Source: VRUE01 sp036379955 (lineage in GTDB: Bacteria; Actinomycetota; Thermoleophilia; Solirubrobacterales; 70-9). From it: a stretch of 53,659 nt of DNA. The notes beneath the pieces were generated by a model that saw nothing but the letters and a program-made list of their open reading frames with translations, had not been told where the DNA came from and did not search any database. The translations under genes were made by a program, and so were the position numbers. The stretch covers positions 1-53,659 of the forward strand of contig DASVFR010000018.1 of the NCBI GenBank assembly GCA_036379955.1. Direction: 5' to 3'. Shown in pieces: positions 9,601 through 14,976 of this stretch. Position 1 is the stretch's first letter. Each line of letters begins with the position of its first letter.

Positions 9601-9894
9601 GAAGAAGGATCAGAAGCGGTTACAAATACGTCTGCGGGAATTGGGGATTCTATTCTCAGTCCCATTCCATTTGTCCAACTACCAATTAATGGGTCTGCTG
9701 CACGTGACTTCCTGGACATAAACAACGTTAACGAATGTTCTTTTGCGTATACGGCTGGCAACCTGGCAGGAGAACTCATCTCTCTGGGGAAAGGCGTACG
9801 CGGTATTGCAAAACACGCTCCAGGTATCTGGCGAGACGCATCAAAACATCTCGATGAAAAATTCGTCCATTTGCCACATGAGATTTCGCCGTAG
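3700..9894 (+). CDS. Exported RHS/YD-repeat protein with tandem beta repeats and variable C-terminal tip
   Basis: A 2064-residue surface or secreted protein of the polymorphic-toxin type. Order: signal segment ~29-52 (PRALLALVGAAILIGSLPSVANA); four tandem repeats of 213-216 residues, the phrase ESTM(A/S)G recurring at residues 155, 368, 584 and 799 (each with VNEGTFTM, a beta-helix-like pattern); DUF6531-like start CHSGDPVECATGNF (~927); many YD repeats (YDxxGN, GRLTE) to ~1850; RHS core QYLRARFYEPATGQFMTRDPL ending DPTGL (~1930); and a ~133-residue tip with a GIGDSILSP...FLDINNVNECSFAYTAGNLAGE pre-toxin linker. I chose GTG 3700 behind AAGGGGGA; a TTG at 3670 has no such site. Glu is nearly always GAA in this gene. 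GC falls from about base 9050 to the end. The tip is short and I recognise no toxin domain in it; it may be truncated. Confidence 0.9.
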   Translation: MGRTGTAAAAFDAKASRRSASWRFSPWPRALLALVGAAILIGSLPSVANAAECTNTWTGPAEGSWTTAGNWSAGHVPKSTEVACIGSGKTVNITAGTNQAAVVQGEGTLTIEKSSLELTSGSEASNLANLTLYLTATLKGAGTLRVSSSLAWKKESTMAGSGSTVILPGATATTSMELLAKLQRRLVNEGTFTMSSGTLQITEGGEFENAGTFNANTAAAEGITGSKTFLNSGTFQRTTTGSTEVKPPMKNAGTIRAQKGTLAFLGGGSSSASNEWAAEGEINFGGGSFSFTSGTTLSGEMSISGKTTSLSVEGVAAGSAKVEVKKEATFTIASGTMTLDTLTMSGYKGVVGGAGTLKISNNLAWSNESTMSGSGSTILQPGATATTNMELTGTLKKRAFVNEGTFTMSTGTVEVSENAVFENLGTFNVNTTAAKALTGGSKSFLNKGVFRRTVSGSTEITAPFENAGTVTAQKGTLAFAGGGASIGSNEWNGSEGEISFSGTTYTMTTGTTLAGAVAVAGKTTTLVTEGISTSSTKVTVKEEGTLKIPSGTLTLDTLTMSSVRGVVTGAGTLRISSSLAWKNESTMSGAGSTILLPGATGSTTMELAGKVKQRTFVNEGTFTMSTGTVEVTEGGRFENLGTFDANTTASKALSGTGSFANVGTLRRTATGTTKVEMPFENAGTVSATAGVLNFTGGGASISPTEWNASGGEFNFTGGSYALYGGTTFVGPIVIARKGTSVAVAGGSGGSAQVTVKEEATLNLVAGTLTLGALTMGAYRGVVTGAGTLRISNSFAWEKESTMSGAGSTVLLPGATGSTTMELVGTLKQRTFVNEGTFTMSTGSIEESEGAQLRNLGTFNANTTSAKAITGIKTTIFNGGTFQKSSGMGTTEVEPDFENAGVIHEASGHVKILHPVSVKQSNQFGKRCHSGDPVECATGNFSESQTDFAIGGMGVGLVLARTYSAQAAAAAGSMGSFGYGWSGSFSDRLTIEESGAKVTLTKADGSTIPFTKVSGTTYAGPAWSQETLSGSPEAGYTFTRADRVKLTFSGTGRLESVSDRNANKTTLSYNGTGQLTAITDPAGRQIKFAYNGGGQVESAEDPMGHLVKYGYEGGNLTSVTMPGEEGPRWQFKYDASHRITTVTDGRGGKTINEYDGSSRVVSQTDPAGRTLTFEYVPFHTTITNEATGSVTDEWFTSNNEPFSIIRGYETADATTETFTYNEAGQLASQTDGNGHTTTYDYDAEGNKTSERDAQGNESKWSYNAAHEVVSMTSPGGETATINRDGSGNVESISRPGPEETTQTTTIAHNEYGQLESITDPLERTWAFGYNANGDRTSETDSLGHTRSLGYDEDSRLTSVTTPLGNLEGSEPGEYETTFELDPQGRVLKAVDPLGSTTEYAYDGNGNLEEETNANGHTTKYAYNADDEQIRIEKPNGAILETGYDGAGNVTSQTDGNEETTTYVRNALGRPVEVIDPLGRKTIEEFDEAGNLKSAVDPAERKTSYSYDEANRLTGIDYSDEGTPDVGFKYDPDGNVTSMSDGTGESRFEYDQFGRLTESEDGHGDLVRYGYDLAEQLTGIVYPNGKAVSREFDPAGRLESVTDWLGGTTSFAYDADSNLEGIVFPVGTGNVDEYAYDGADRMVEAKFMKGVETLASLSYGRDKLGQVEEETRVGLPGAEEVSYGYDENERLTEAGAEGFEYDPADNLVKGMGSTNAYDAASQLETGTGVTYSYDKLGERTEAAPVSGPSTSYEYDQAGNLTAVERSAEGETPAIEEGFAYDGTGLLASKTSGEAVSHLTWDASRRMPLLLDDENNSYVYGPGGLPVEQINSEEATHLHHDQLSSTRLLTDVEGKITGTFTYAPYGALEGRTGTSTTPLGFAGQYTNNQSGTQYLRARFYEPATGQFMTRDPLVALTRAPYNYANVNPVNTSDPTGLGPCILGFIACDESDDPCDSPVTTNLLMPLCLIPEEGSEAVTNTSAGIGDSILSPIPFVQLPINGSAARDFLDINNVNECSFAYTAGNLAGELISLGKGVRGIAKHAPGIWRDASKHLDEKFVHLPHEISP
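3985..6440 (+). repeat. Four tandem ~645-bp coding repeats in the RHS gene
   Basis: Anchors GAAAGCACGATG at 4162, 4801, 5449 and 6094 give periods of 639, 648 and 645 bp. Units share long identical stretches, for example GTCAACGAAGGCACCTTCA, and differ mostly by substitutions. The first unit is the most divergent. Boundaries are approximate. Confidence 0.8.
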
Positions 9895-9906
9895 CCAGGT
9901 GTGCTG

Positions 9907-10164
9907 ATGGTTTCCATGCCTACAGCCTCCATTGCTGGAAGCGAAATTTTGAAGCTGGTTCTTGGCAGTATGATCTGGGCAGAGTTGATAGGGGTGCCCG
10001 TTGCGTGGCTAAGACTGCGACGGACGCCAGAGTGGGCCGCTCGATCGCGAGAAGTCAGACGCCTCGACCTTCTCGCTCGATATGTTGGCAAGATCACCGG
10101 GATAATCGGCATTTGGGCGCTCGTAATTGTTACTTCTGCACTGTTTGCATCTATCTTCTCATGA
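9907..10164 (+). CDS. Small membrane protein directly after the RHS gene
   Basis: An 85-residue protein with two hydrophobic segments (about residues 12-33, and 62-84: GIIGIWALVIVTSALFASIF) separated by a basic Arg-rich loop (RLRRTPEWAARSREVRRLD). ATG 9907 follows AGGT; GTG 9901 is an alternative. It begins 13 bp after the RHS stop and in the same frame. Position immediately behind a polymorphic-toxin gene suggests an immunity protein, but no family is recognised. Its stop overlaps the next start (ATGA). Base composition is lower in GC than the window average and matches the 3' end of the RHS gene. Confidence 0.6.
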   Translation: MVSMPTASIAGSEILKLVLGSMIWAELIGVPVAWLRLRRTPEWAARSREVRRLDLLARYVGKITGIIGIWALVIVTSALFASIFS

Positions 10165-10403
10165 AGAGTGAGAGCTACTTGTCGCTTCCTTCAGAGCTAA
10201 TTTCGGCATTTTTTAGTCTTATCATTGTCGGCATTGTGCTAGGTGTGTTGTATGGCGCAGAACTATTGTCCGGTGTTGCGTTGACCTGGATAGTGCTGGG
10301 CGGATCAGCGATCTTTGTCATCTGGGCGGTAGTAAAGCTCGATCCGCGAGGTATCACCGAGTTGTCAAAGGACTGGTCCAAGGATGAGGAGGGAAGAAAG
10401 TGA
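10161..10403 (+). CDS. Small two-span membrane protein
   Basis: 80 residues. Two hydrophobic helices (ISAFFSLIIVGIVLGVLYGAE and VALTWIVLGGSAIFVIWAVV) are followed by a charged tail (SKDWSKDEEGRK). ATG 10161 overlaps the previous stop by 4 bp (ATGA), which implies translational coupling. The longer open frame from 10005 lacks hydrophobic or coding character at its start. The family is unknown; it may be one of several immunity-like or paralogous small membrane proteins behind the RHS gene. Confidence 0.55.
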   Translation: MKSESYLSLPSELISAFFSLIIVGIVLGVLYGAELLSGVALTWIVLGGSAIFVIWAVVKLDPRGITELSKDWSKDEEGRK

Positions 10404-10453
10404 AACAGCGATGCACTCAGAATCTTTGGGGACCTGTCGAGTTAAGGAGGAGC

Positions 10454-10684
10454 ATGAAGGCCATGGGGAAGTGGATAGCTGCTGTCCTACTGGTGTGGGG
10501 TCTTTTTACGGGGATCGCGTTTGCCCTCATTCCGCTAGTGACTAACGGCTGGGGAAGCACGGCTAGTTCCTTGGTTGGCATTGGCCTCATTGTCGTTTGC
10601 GGAGTTGGTCTAATTCGCATCGAGCCAAGGCGTGCTCGTCAATTCTCTCAGTCGTTCCGGAGCCAGCGGAAACCAGTAGGTTGA
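10454..10684 (+). CDS. Small two-span membrane protein
   Basis: 76 residues starting MKAMGKWIAAVLLVWGLFTGIAFALIP, a second hydrophobic stretch ASSLVGIGLIVVCGVGLI, then a basic tail (RIEPRRARQFSQSFRSQRK). I chose ATG 10454 because it is preceded by a perfect AAGGAGG at 10444-10450. A GTG at 10400, overlapping the previous stop, gives a longer version. Organisation (two helices, short charged C-terminus) resembles the preceding gene, suggesting related function. No family is recognised. Confidence 0.55.
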   Translation: MKAMGKWIAAVLLVWGLFTGIAFALIPLVTNGWGSTASSLVGIGLIVVCGVGLIRIEPRRARQFSQSFRSQRKPVG

Positions 10685-10710
10685 ACCTAACCCTTGGACT
10701 GTTCTGATTG

Positions 10711-11217
10711 GTGTTGGTTTCGCAATCACCCGTCACTCTCAGCGTGGATAAGCCGCTGCCACCAGACGGTACTACCATCGAAGTTAGCCCATGGCGGAAA
10801 AATGTTATGTGGATTGCAGCGAGTGGATTCGTGTTTCTTAATGCATCGGTCGTTGTAGAAGCAATGAGGGTCGGAGATCCAGGTGCGCTGATCTGGGCTC
10901 CCTGGGGAATCATATTGATAGTACTTTCAGTTCGAATACCTCTAAGTGGTATTAGTCTTGAAGCACGAGAGGTCAAGGGTCGAAGTATATGGTGGACCCA
11001 TCGCTGGCGTTGGAACGATGTGGCTCGTTTTGAGCTACGAGAAAGGGGCAAAATTCCGCGACTTAGAGTTCACCTTCGGAACGGCAGGGTCAAGAGGTAT
11101 CGCGGCTTTTTTGCGAGGTCGGCTGAGCAGGAAAAACGATGTCAGGAACTTTTTAAGGCTCTTGAGGACCGTCTAGAGGTCGAGCAGGCAAAATTGATGT
11201 CTGCAATGAACAAATGA
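10711..11217 (+). CDS. Membrane protein with PH-like C-terminal domain
   Basis: 168 residues. A polar N-terminal strand region is followed by two hydrophobic helices (VMWIAASGFVFLNASVVVEAM and ALIWAPWGIILIVLSVRIPL), then a soluble region WRWNDVARFELRERGKIPRLRVHL and RNGRVKRYRGFF, ending in a helix. This is the layout of small bacterial membrane PH-domain proteins. GTG 10711 is used; TTG 10708 is possible. It is the last gene of the lower-GC block behind the RHS gene. An immunity role is possible from position only. Confidence 0.55.
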   Translation: MLVSQSPVTLSVDKPLPPDGTTIEVSPWRKNVMWIAASGFVFLNASVVVEAMRVGDPGALIWAPWGIILIVLSVRIPLSGISLEAREVKGRSIWWTHRWRWNDVARFELRERGKIPRLRVHLRNGRVKRYRGFFARSAEQEKRCQELFKALEDRLEVEQAKLMSAMNK

Positions 11218-11428
11218 CGCTTGTACTTGCGTCGACAAGCCTTTGCAGTCCCGCCTCCAGGGCCGCCTGTCGCTCCTCGGGTGATGCCTCTGGCGAGGTG
11301 CGCTCGGTCACGGCTTCGGCGATCCGCCTAACGAGGACGGACCAACCCAAACCACGGCCCTCTCCAGCTGTGTATCTCGCTTCGGGATCGAACGAGAGGC
11401 CAGACTTGCTTTCGAGCACCAATGACAT
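11153..11428 (-). CDS. Possible small protein, unrecognised
   Basis: A 91-codon frame starting MSLVLESKSGLSFDPEARYTAGEG with an AGGGAG ribosome-binding site one base before ATG. The middle is a plausible amphipathic helix (SPEERQAALEAGLQRLVDA). The 3' end runs 65 bp into the convergent gene, which weakens the call. It fills most of the otherwise empty 290-bp gap 11218-11507. It may be the remnant of a larger gene. Confidence 0.35.
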   Translation of the reverse strand: MSLVLESKSGLSFDPEARYTAGEGRGLGWSVLVRRIAEAVTERTSPEASPEERQAALEAGLQRLVDASTSVICSLQTSILPARPLDGPQEP

Positions 11429-11507
11429 GCTCCCTGTGTCGAGCGCAGCCCTTGCGGATCGTTCTTGGTCTCCGATAGAGCGACGATCCAGGTCAGGGTG
11501 GCTGAAA

Positions 11508-12881
11508 TCAGCCCCCGCCCAGAACCCGAGCCTTCTCCGTCGCCAGCTCCTCGTCGGTGAGGACGCCCTGCTCGTGGAGCTTGGCCAGGCGCTCGAGGCG
11601 GGCCAGGCGGGCGTCCTCGCCGGAGGTGGGCGCGACCTCGGTGGTCGCCTCCTCCGTTGCGGTGGGCTTGCGCATCTCGGGTAGGCGGAGTTTCGAGGCG
11701 CGCTCGCCGATGTTGGCGTCGCGGACGGCGCCGACCACGCGGTCCTTGGTGCGGCCGAAGACGTCGCTGAAGTTGGCGTCGGGGAATTCCTCGGCCGTCT
11801 GGCGGCGCAGCTCGTGGATGCCGAAGGCGGCGAGGCCGGCGATTGCCAGGGTGGTGAGGAAGGTGCGCAGGTTCTGAGTCGGGGCGGAGATGAAGTAGAA
11901 GCCGATGACGATCGCCAGCAGGGCGTAGGCGTAGCCGACGTGGTCGTCGAGGACCGGCGCCAGGAAGCGGCGGGTCGAGCGGGCCGAGCCGGTCGGCGAG
12001 GCGAGCCAGCCGGCGATGCCGAAGAGGACGCCGATGACGATCACGGTCGTCGCGATGCTGGTCATCAGCGAGGTAGCGATCGACCATGTTTCTTCGGCGG
12101 CCGGCTTGACGCTCTCTTCGGAGACCAGCTGGCCGACGACGATCCCGCCCGCTACCTCGCGCAGGACGATCGAGGCGAAGCCGGCGGCGACCAGACCGAC
12201 GCCGCAGTAGAGCACCGTCACCCAGCGCCCCTCGCGCGAGAGGTAGATCGCCAGCCCGAAGCAGAGCAGCGTCAGCAGCGAGAGCACCAGCGCCAGGCCC
12301 TTGATCGCGACGACGATGTCCTGGGCGGTCTTCAGCTGATCCGAGCGCAGGACCGTGATCTGGCCGGCGTCTTCGGGCAGCTTTTCGGCGAGGCTGGCGC
12401 CGATCCCGACCTGGTCGGCGAGGTTGGTGACGAGACCGCCGAGGTTGAGCGTGACCTTGCCTTCTTCGGTCGAGACCGTGCCTTCCTTTTCTTCGAGCAC
12501 GGCGAGCAGCTGTTCGTGGGTGGTGCGGTTGGCGCTCTTCCAGAGTTCCTGCGCCGTCGAGCTCTGCAGCACCTGGTCGGCGCCCTGGCCCGCGACCTGG
12601 CGCAGCCCGCCCGAGACCGGCCCGGCAAGCTGCTTCGTTTCTCCGGGGAGGATTTCTTCCAGTTCCTTTTCGACGTCGACGTTTTCGTAGAGCTGGTCGA
12701 CGAGGAAGTTGCCGATCGCTTCGCGGATCGTCTGGTTCTGGATCAGGCGACCGCTGGTATTGACCCAGTCATCCGTGTTGAGCGCCTGGCGTTCGGTCCA
12801 GATCGCGAAGACGCTGAGGAAGGCCAGCAGGGAGCCGAACACGATCAAGGCCCTCGTAGTGCGTCGCCGTCCGCGGCTCAT
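11508..12881 (-). CDS. Multi-span membrane protein with C-terminal SHOCT domain
   Basis: 457 residues. One N-terminal membrane helix (ALIVFGSLLAFLSVFAIW) and a large extracytoplasmic helical region with repeated amphipathic segments come first. Membrane helices follow in ~200-340 (ALVLSLLTLLCFGLAIYL, VLYCGVGLVAAGFASIVL, ATTVIVIGVLFGIAGWLA, YALLAIVIGFYFIS), then a cytoplasmic linker and a SHOCT motif, LARLERLAKLHEQGVLTDEE (residues ~420-455). Glu codons are mostly GAA, like other membrane or exported genes here. It is divergent from the dioxygenase gene with only 26 bp between start codons. Function unknown. Confidence 0.75.
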   Translation of the reverse strand: MSRGRRRTTRALIVFGSLLAFLSVFAIWTERQALNTDDWVNTSGRLIQNQTIREAIGNFLVDQLYENVDVEKELEEILPGETKQLAGPVSGGLRQVAGQGADQVLQSSTAQELWKSANRTTHEQLLAVLEEKEGTVSTEEGKVTLNLGGLVTNLADQVGIGASLAEKLPEDAGQITVLRSDQLKTAQDIVVAIKGLALVLSLLTLLCFGLAIYLSREGRWVTVLYCGVGLVAAGFASIVLREVAGGIVVGQLVSEESVKPAAEETWSIATSLMTSIATTVIVIGVLFGIAGWLASPTGSARSTRRFLAPVLDDHVGYAYALLAIVIGFYFISAPTQNLRTFLTTLAIAGLAAFGIHELRRQTAEEFPDANFSDVFGRTKDRVVGAVRDANIGERASKLRLPEMRKPTATEEATTEVAPTSGEDARLARLERLAKLHEQGVLTDEELATEKARVLGGG

Positions 12882-12907
12882 CTTGGATTGGATGCTATAC
12901 GTGGAGC

Positions 12908-13828
12908 ATGCGGCTGGAGGGAATCCACCACATCACCGCGATCACGGCCGACGCTCAGAGCAACGTCGACTTCTACGCGGGCACCATGGGACTGCGCCTG
13001 GTCAAGAAGACGGTCAACCAGGACAACCCCACCGTCTACCACCTCTTCTTCGCCGACGAGAGGGGCAGCGCCGGCTCCGACCTCACCTTCTTCGAGTTCC
13101 CCGGCGTTCCCGCCGGCCGGGCCGGGGCGGGCGACGTGCACCGGATCGTCTGGCGAGTCGCCTCGCACGCGGCGCTCGAATTCTGGGAGGAGCGCCTCGG
13201 GGGCGCCGGGATCGAGGGCGAGCGCGTGGGAGAGGCCCTGCGCTTCGCCGATCCCGAGGGGCTGGCCCACGAGCTGGCCGTGGTCGAGGTGGAGGACGAG
13301 CCCCTGATCGCCGACCACCCGGAGGTCCCGGCCGAGGTCGCGCTGCGCGGTTTCCACGCCGTCTGCGCCTACAGCGGCGCTCCGGGCGCGAGCAGCGGGC
13401 TGCTCGAAGCGCTCGAGTTCGAGCCCGTCGACGAGCGCAGCTGGGAGGCCCGCGGCTCCAGTCGCGGCGGCCTCTACGTCTTCGACGACCCGCCCGAGGA
13501 ACGCTCGCTGCAGGGAGCCGGCAGCGTCCACCACGTCGCCTGGGCCTCGACCCTCGACGAGCACGAGGAGTGGCGTGAGCGGGCAATCGGAGCCGGCGCC
13601 CGGCCGACCCCGGTGATCGACCGCTTCTACTTCCGCTCGATCTACTTCCGCGAGCCGAGCGGCGTCCTCTTCGAGATCGCCACGCTCGGCCCCGGCTTCA
13701 CCGTCGACGAGCCGCTCGAGCACCTGGGCGAGAAGCTCTCGCTGCCGCCCGACTTCGAGCACCTGCGGGCGGAGGTCGAGCCGAACCTGCGCCCGGTCGT
13801 CAATCCGCGCACGGTCTCGGCCGGGTGA
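12908..13828 (+). CDS. Ring-cleaving dioxygenase, VOC superfamily (hydroquinone type)
   Basis: 306 residues with two VOC modules. The first starts MRLEGIHHITAITADAQSNVDFY, where His7/His8 is in the metal-ligand place. The second contains HHVAWAS (near 208) and SGVLFEIAT, whose Glu is the third ligand. Length and the GLRLVKKTVNQDNP start match the MhqA/MhqO-like Fe(II) dioxygenases that open hydroquinone-type rings. The 3' end overlaps the next gene by GTGA. Pairing with a maleylacetate-reductase-like gene supports a two-step ring-opening and reduction route. The substrate is inferred, not seen. Confidence 0.78.
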   Translation: MRLEGIHHITAITADAQSNVDFYAGTMGLRLVKKTVNQDNPTVYHLFFADERGSAGSDLTFFEFPGVPAGRAGAGDVHRIVWRVASHAALEFWEERLGGAGIEGERVGEALRFADPEGLAHELAVVEVEDEPLIADHPEVPAEVALRGFHAVCAYSGAPGASSGLLEALEFEPVDERSWEARGSSRGGLYVFDDPPEERSLQGAGSVHHVAWASTLDEHEEWRERAIGAGARPTPVIDRFYFRSIYFREPSGVLFEIATLGPGFTVDEPLEHLGEKLSLPPDFEHLRAEVEPNLRPVVNPRTVSAG

Positions 13829-14841
13829 GCGGCAACTTCATCTGGCGCGACGCCGGGCGCGTGGTCGTCTTCCGGGAGGGCGGGGTCGACGACGCGCCCC
13901 GGCTGCTCGTCGAGAACGGCATGGGCGAGTTCGCCCTGCTTGCGACCGAGCGGCGCCTGGCGGGCGCGCAGTCGTTGGCGAGCGCCGCGGCGACGGTCCA
14001 CGACGTGCCCCCCGGCTCACCGGCGTCCGCCGTGCCCGACGCCGCCGCCGCGCTGCTCGGGTCGGCGAGCGCTCCGAACCTCGTCGCCCTCGGCGGCGGG
14101 CGGACGATCGACACGGCGAAGGCGATCGCCGCGGTCAGCGGCGCTCGCGTCGCCGCGATCCCGACGACGATGTCGGGGGCGGAGATGACCGGCATCCACC
14201 GCCTCCCCGCCGGCGCCGAGAACCGCGTGCGCGCTCTCGTCCGGCCCGCGCTCGTCGTCGCCGACCCCGACGCGATGACCAGCGCGCCCGAGGCCGAGCT
14301 GCGCGCCAGCTCGATGAACGCCCTCGCCCACGGCGCCGACTCCCTCTACACGCCCTTCGCCAACCCGGTCTCGCGGATGACGGCGCTGCGCGGCGCCGAG
14401 TCGATCGCCCGCGCGCTCGACGAAGACCCCACCGAGCGCGAGCGCGACTCGCTCGCCCTCGGCTCGATCCTCTGCGGCTACGCGATCGACTCGGCCGCCT
14501 TCTCGATCCACCACGTCGTCTGCCAGACTCTTGCCCGCGTCTGCGACGTCCCGCACGCCCAGACCAACGCCGCGATCCTTCCCCGCGCGATGGCCTTCAT
14601 GGCAACCCGCGCCCCCGACGGCCTCGTCCCCCTCGCCGACGCCCTCGAAACGACCCCCGACCGAATAGAAGAGCGCCTCCTCCAGCTGGGCGGAAACCCG
14701 CCCGGCCTGGGCAACCTGGGCGCCGATCCCGAGAAGCTTTCGCAAGCCATCGAGTCGATGCTGCTCCGCCCCGAGCTGGCCTTCACGCCGGAACCGCCGA
14801 CGCGTTCGGATCTGGAGCAGCTCATCGAGAAAGCCTGGTAA
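13825..14841 (+). CDS. Iron-containing alcohol dehydrogenase family, maleylacetate-reductase-like
   Basis: 338 residues. NAD-binding loop GGGRTIDTAKAIA (near 92) is followed by the characteristic PTTMSGAEMTGIHRLPAG, then the metal-site helices NALAHGADSLYTPFANP and FSIHHVVCQTLARVCDVPHAQTNA, with His residues in place. These features match maleylacetate reductases, which convert maleylacetate to 3-oxoadipate with NAD(P)H. The gene starts at GTG 13825 inside the end of the ring-cleaving dioxygenase gene, so the two are translated together. Confidence 0.8.
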   Translation: MSGNFIWRDAGRVVVFREGGVDDAPRLLVENGMGEFALLATERRLAGAQSLASAAATVHDVPPGSPASAVPDAAAALLGSASAPNLVALGGGRTIDTAKAIAAVSGARVAAIPTTMSGAEMTGIHRLPAGAENRVRALVRPALVVADPDAMTSAPEAELRASSMNALAHGADSLYTPFANPVSRMTALRGAESIARALDEDPTERERDSLALGSILCGYAIDSAAFSIHHVVCQTLARVCDVPHAQTNAAILPRAMAFMATRAPDGLVPLADALETTPDRIEERLLQLGGNPPGLGNLGADPEKLSQAIESMLLRPELAFTPEPPTRSDLEQLIEKAW

Positions 14842-14849
14842 GCGCTCCT

Positions 14850-14938
14850 CCCGCGGGTGGTGCCGTAGGGGGAACCGCCCTGAGGACGCTTTAGCGACCG
14901 GAAGGGCGGTGGGCCCCTGCGGCGACAGGACCCGCGGG
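14850..14938 (+). ncRNA. Candidate structured RNA: long nested hairpin between genes
   Basis: Three nested pairings in one axis: CCCGCGGGT (14850-14858) with ACCCGCGGG (14930-14938); GCCGTAGGGG (14862-14871) with CCCCTGCGGC (14914-14923), one G-U; and ACCGCCCT (14874-14881) with AGGGCGGT (14903-14910). The loop contains CGCTTTAGCG. It lies 8 bp after the dehydrogenase stop and ends 39 bp before plsC-gpsA. There is no T-tract, so it is not a classic terminator. It may be a leader RNA, a small RNA or a palindromic repeat. Confidence 0.45.
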
Positions 14939-14976
14939 CTGGTAACCATGGTCCCTTCCCCGGGTAGCCATCTGCG

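Noticed and set aside
9895..10164. Read-through of the RHS stop TAG into the next in-frame gene as one longer toxin tip
   Set aside because: The following frame has its own ATG and ribosome-binding site and encodes membrane helices, unlike a toxin tip; no recoding signal is visible.
3069..11217. Integrative element with tRNA-Thr attachment site
   Set aside because: No integrase and no duplicated tRNA 3' end are visible, so only a weaker statement of interrupted synteny is made.
14850..14938. SRP RNA, 6S RNA or known riboswitch
   Set aside because: The rod shape is suggestive, but the SRP GGAAG/AGCAGCC loop signature, the 6S bubble and known riboswitch cores are not present.
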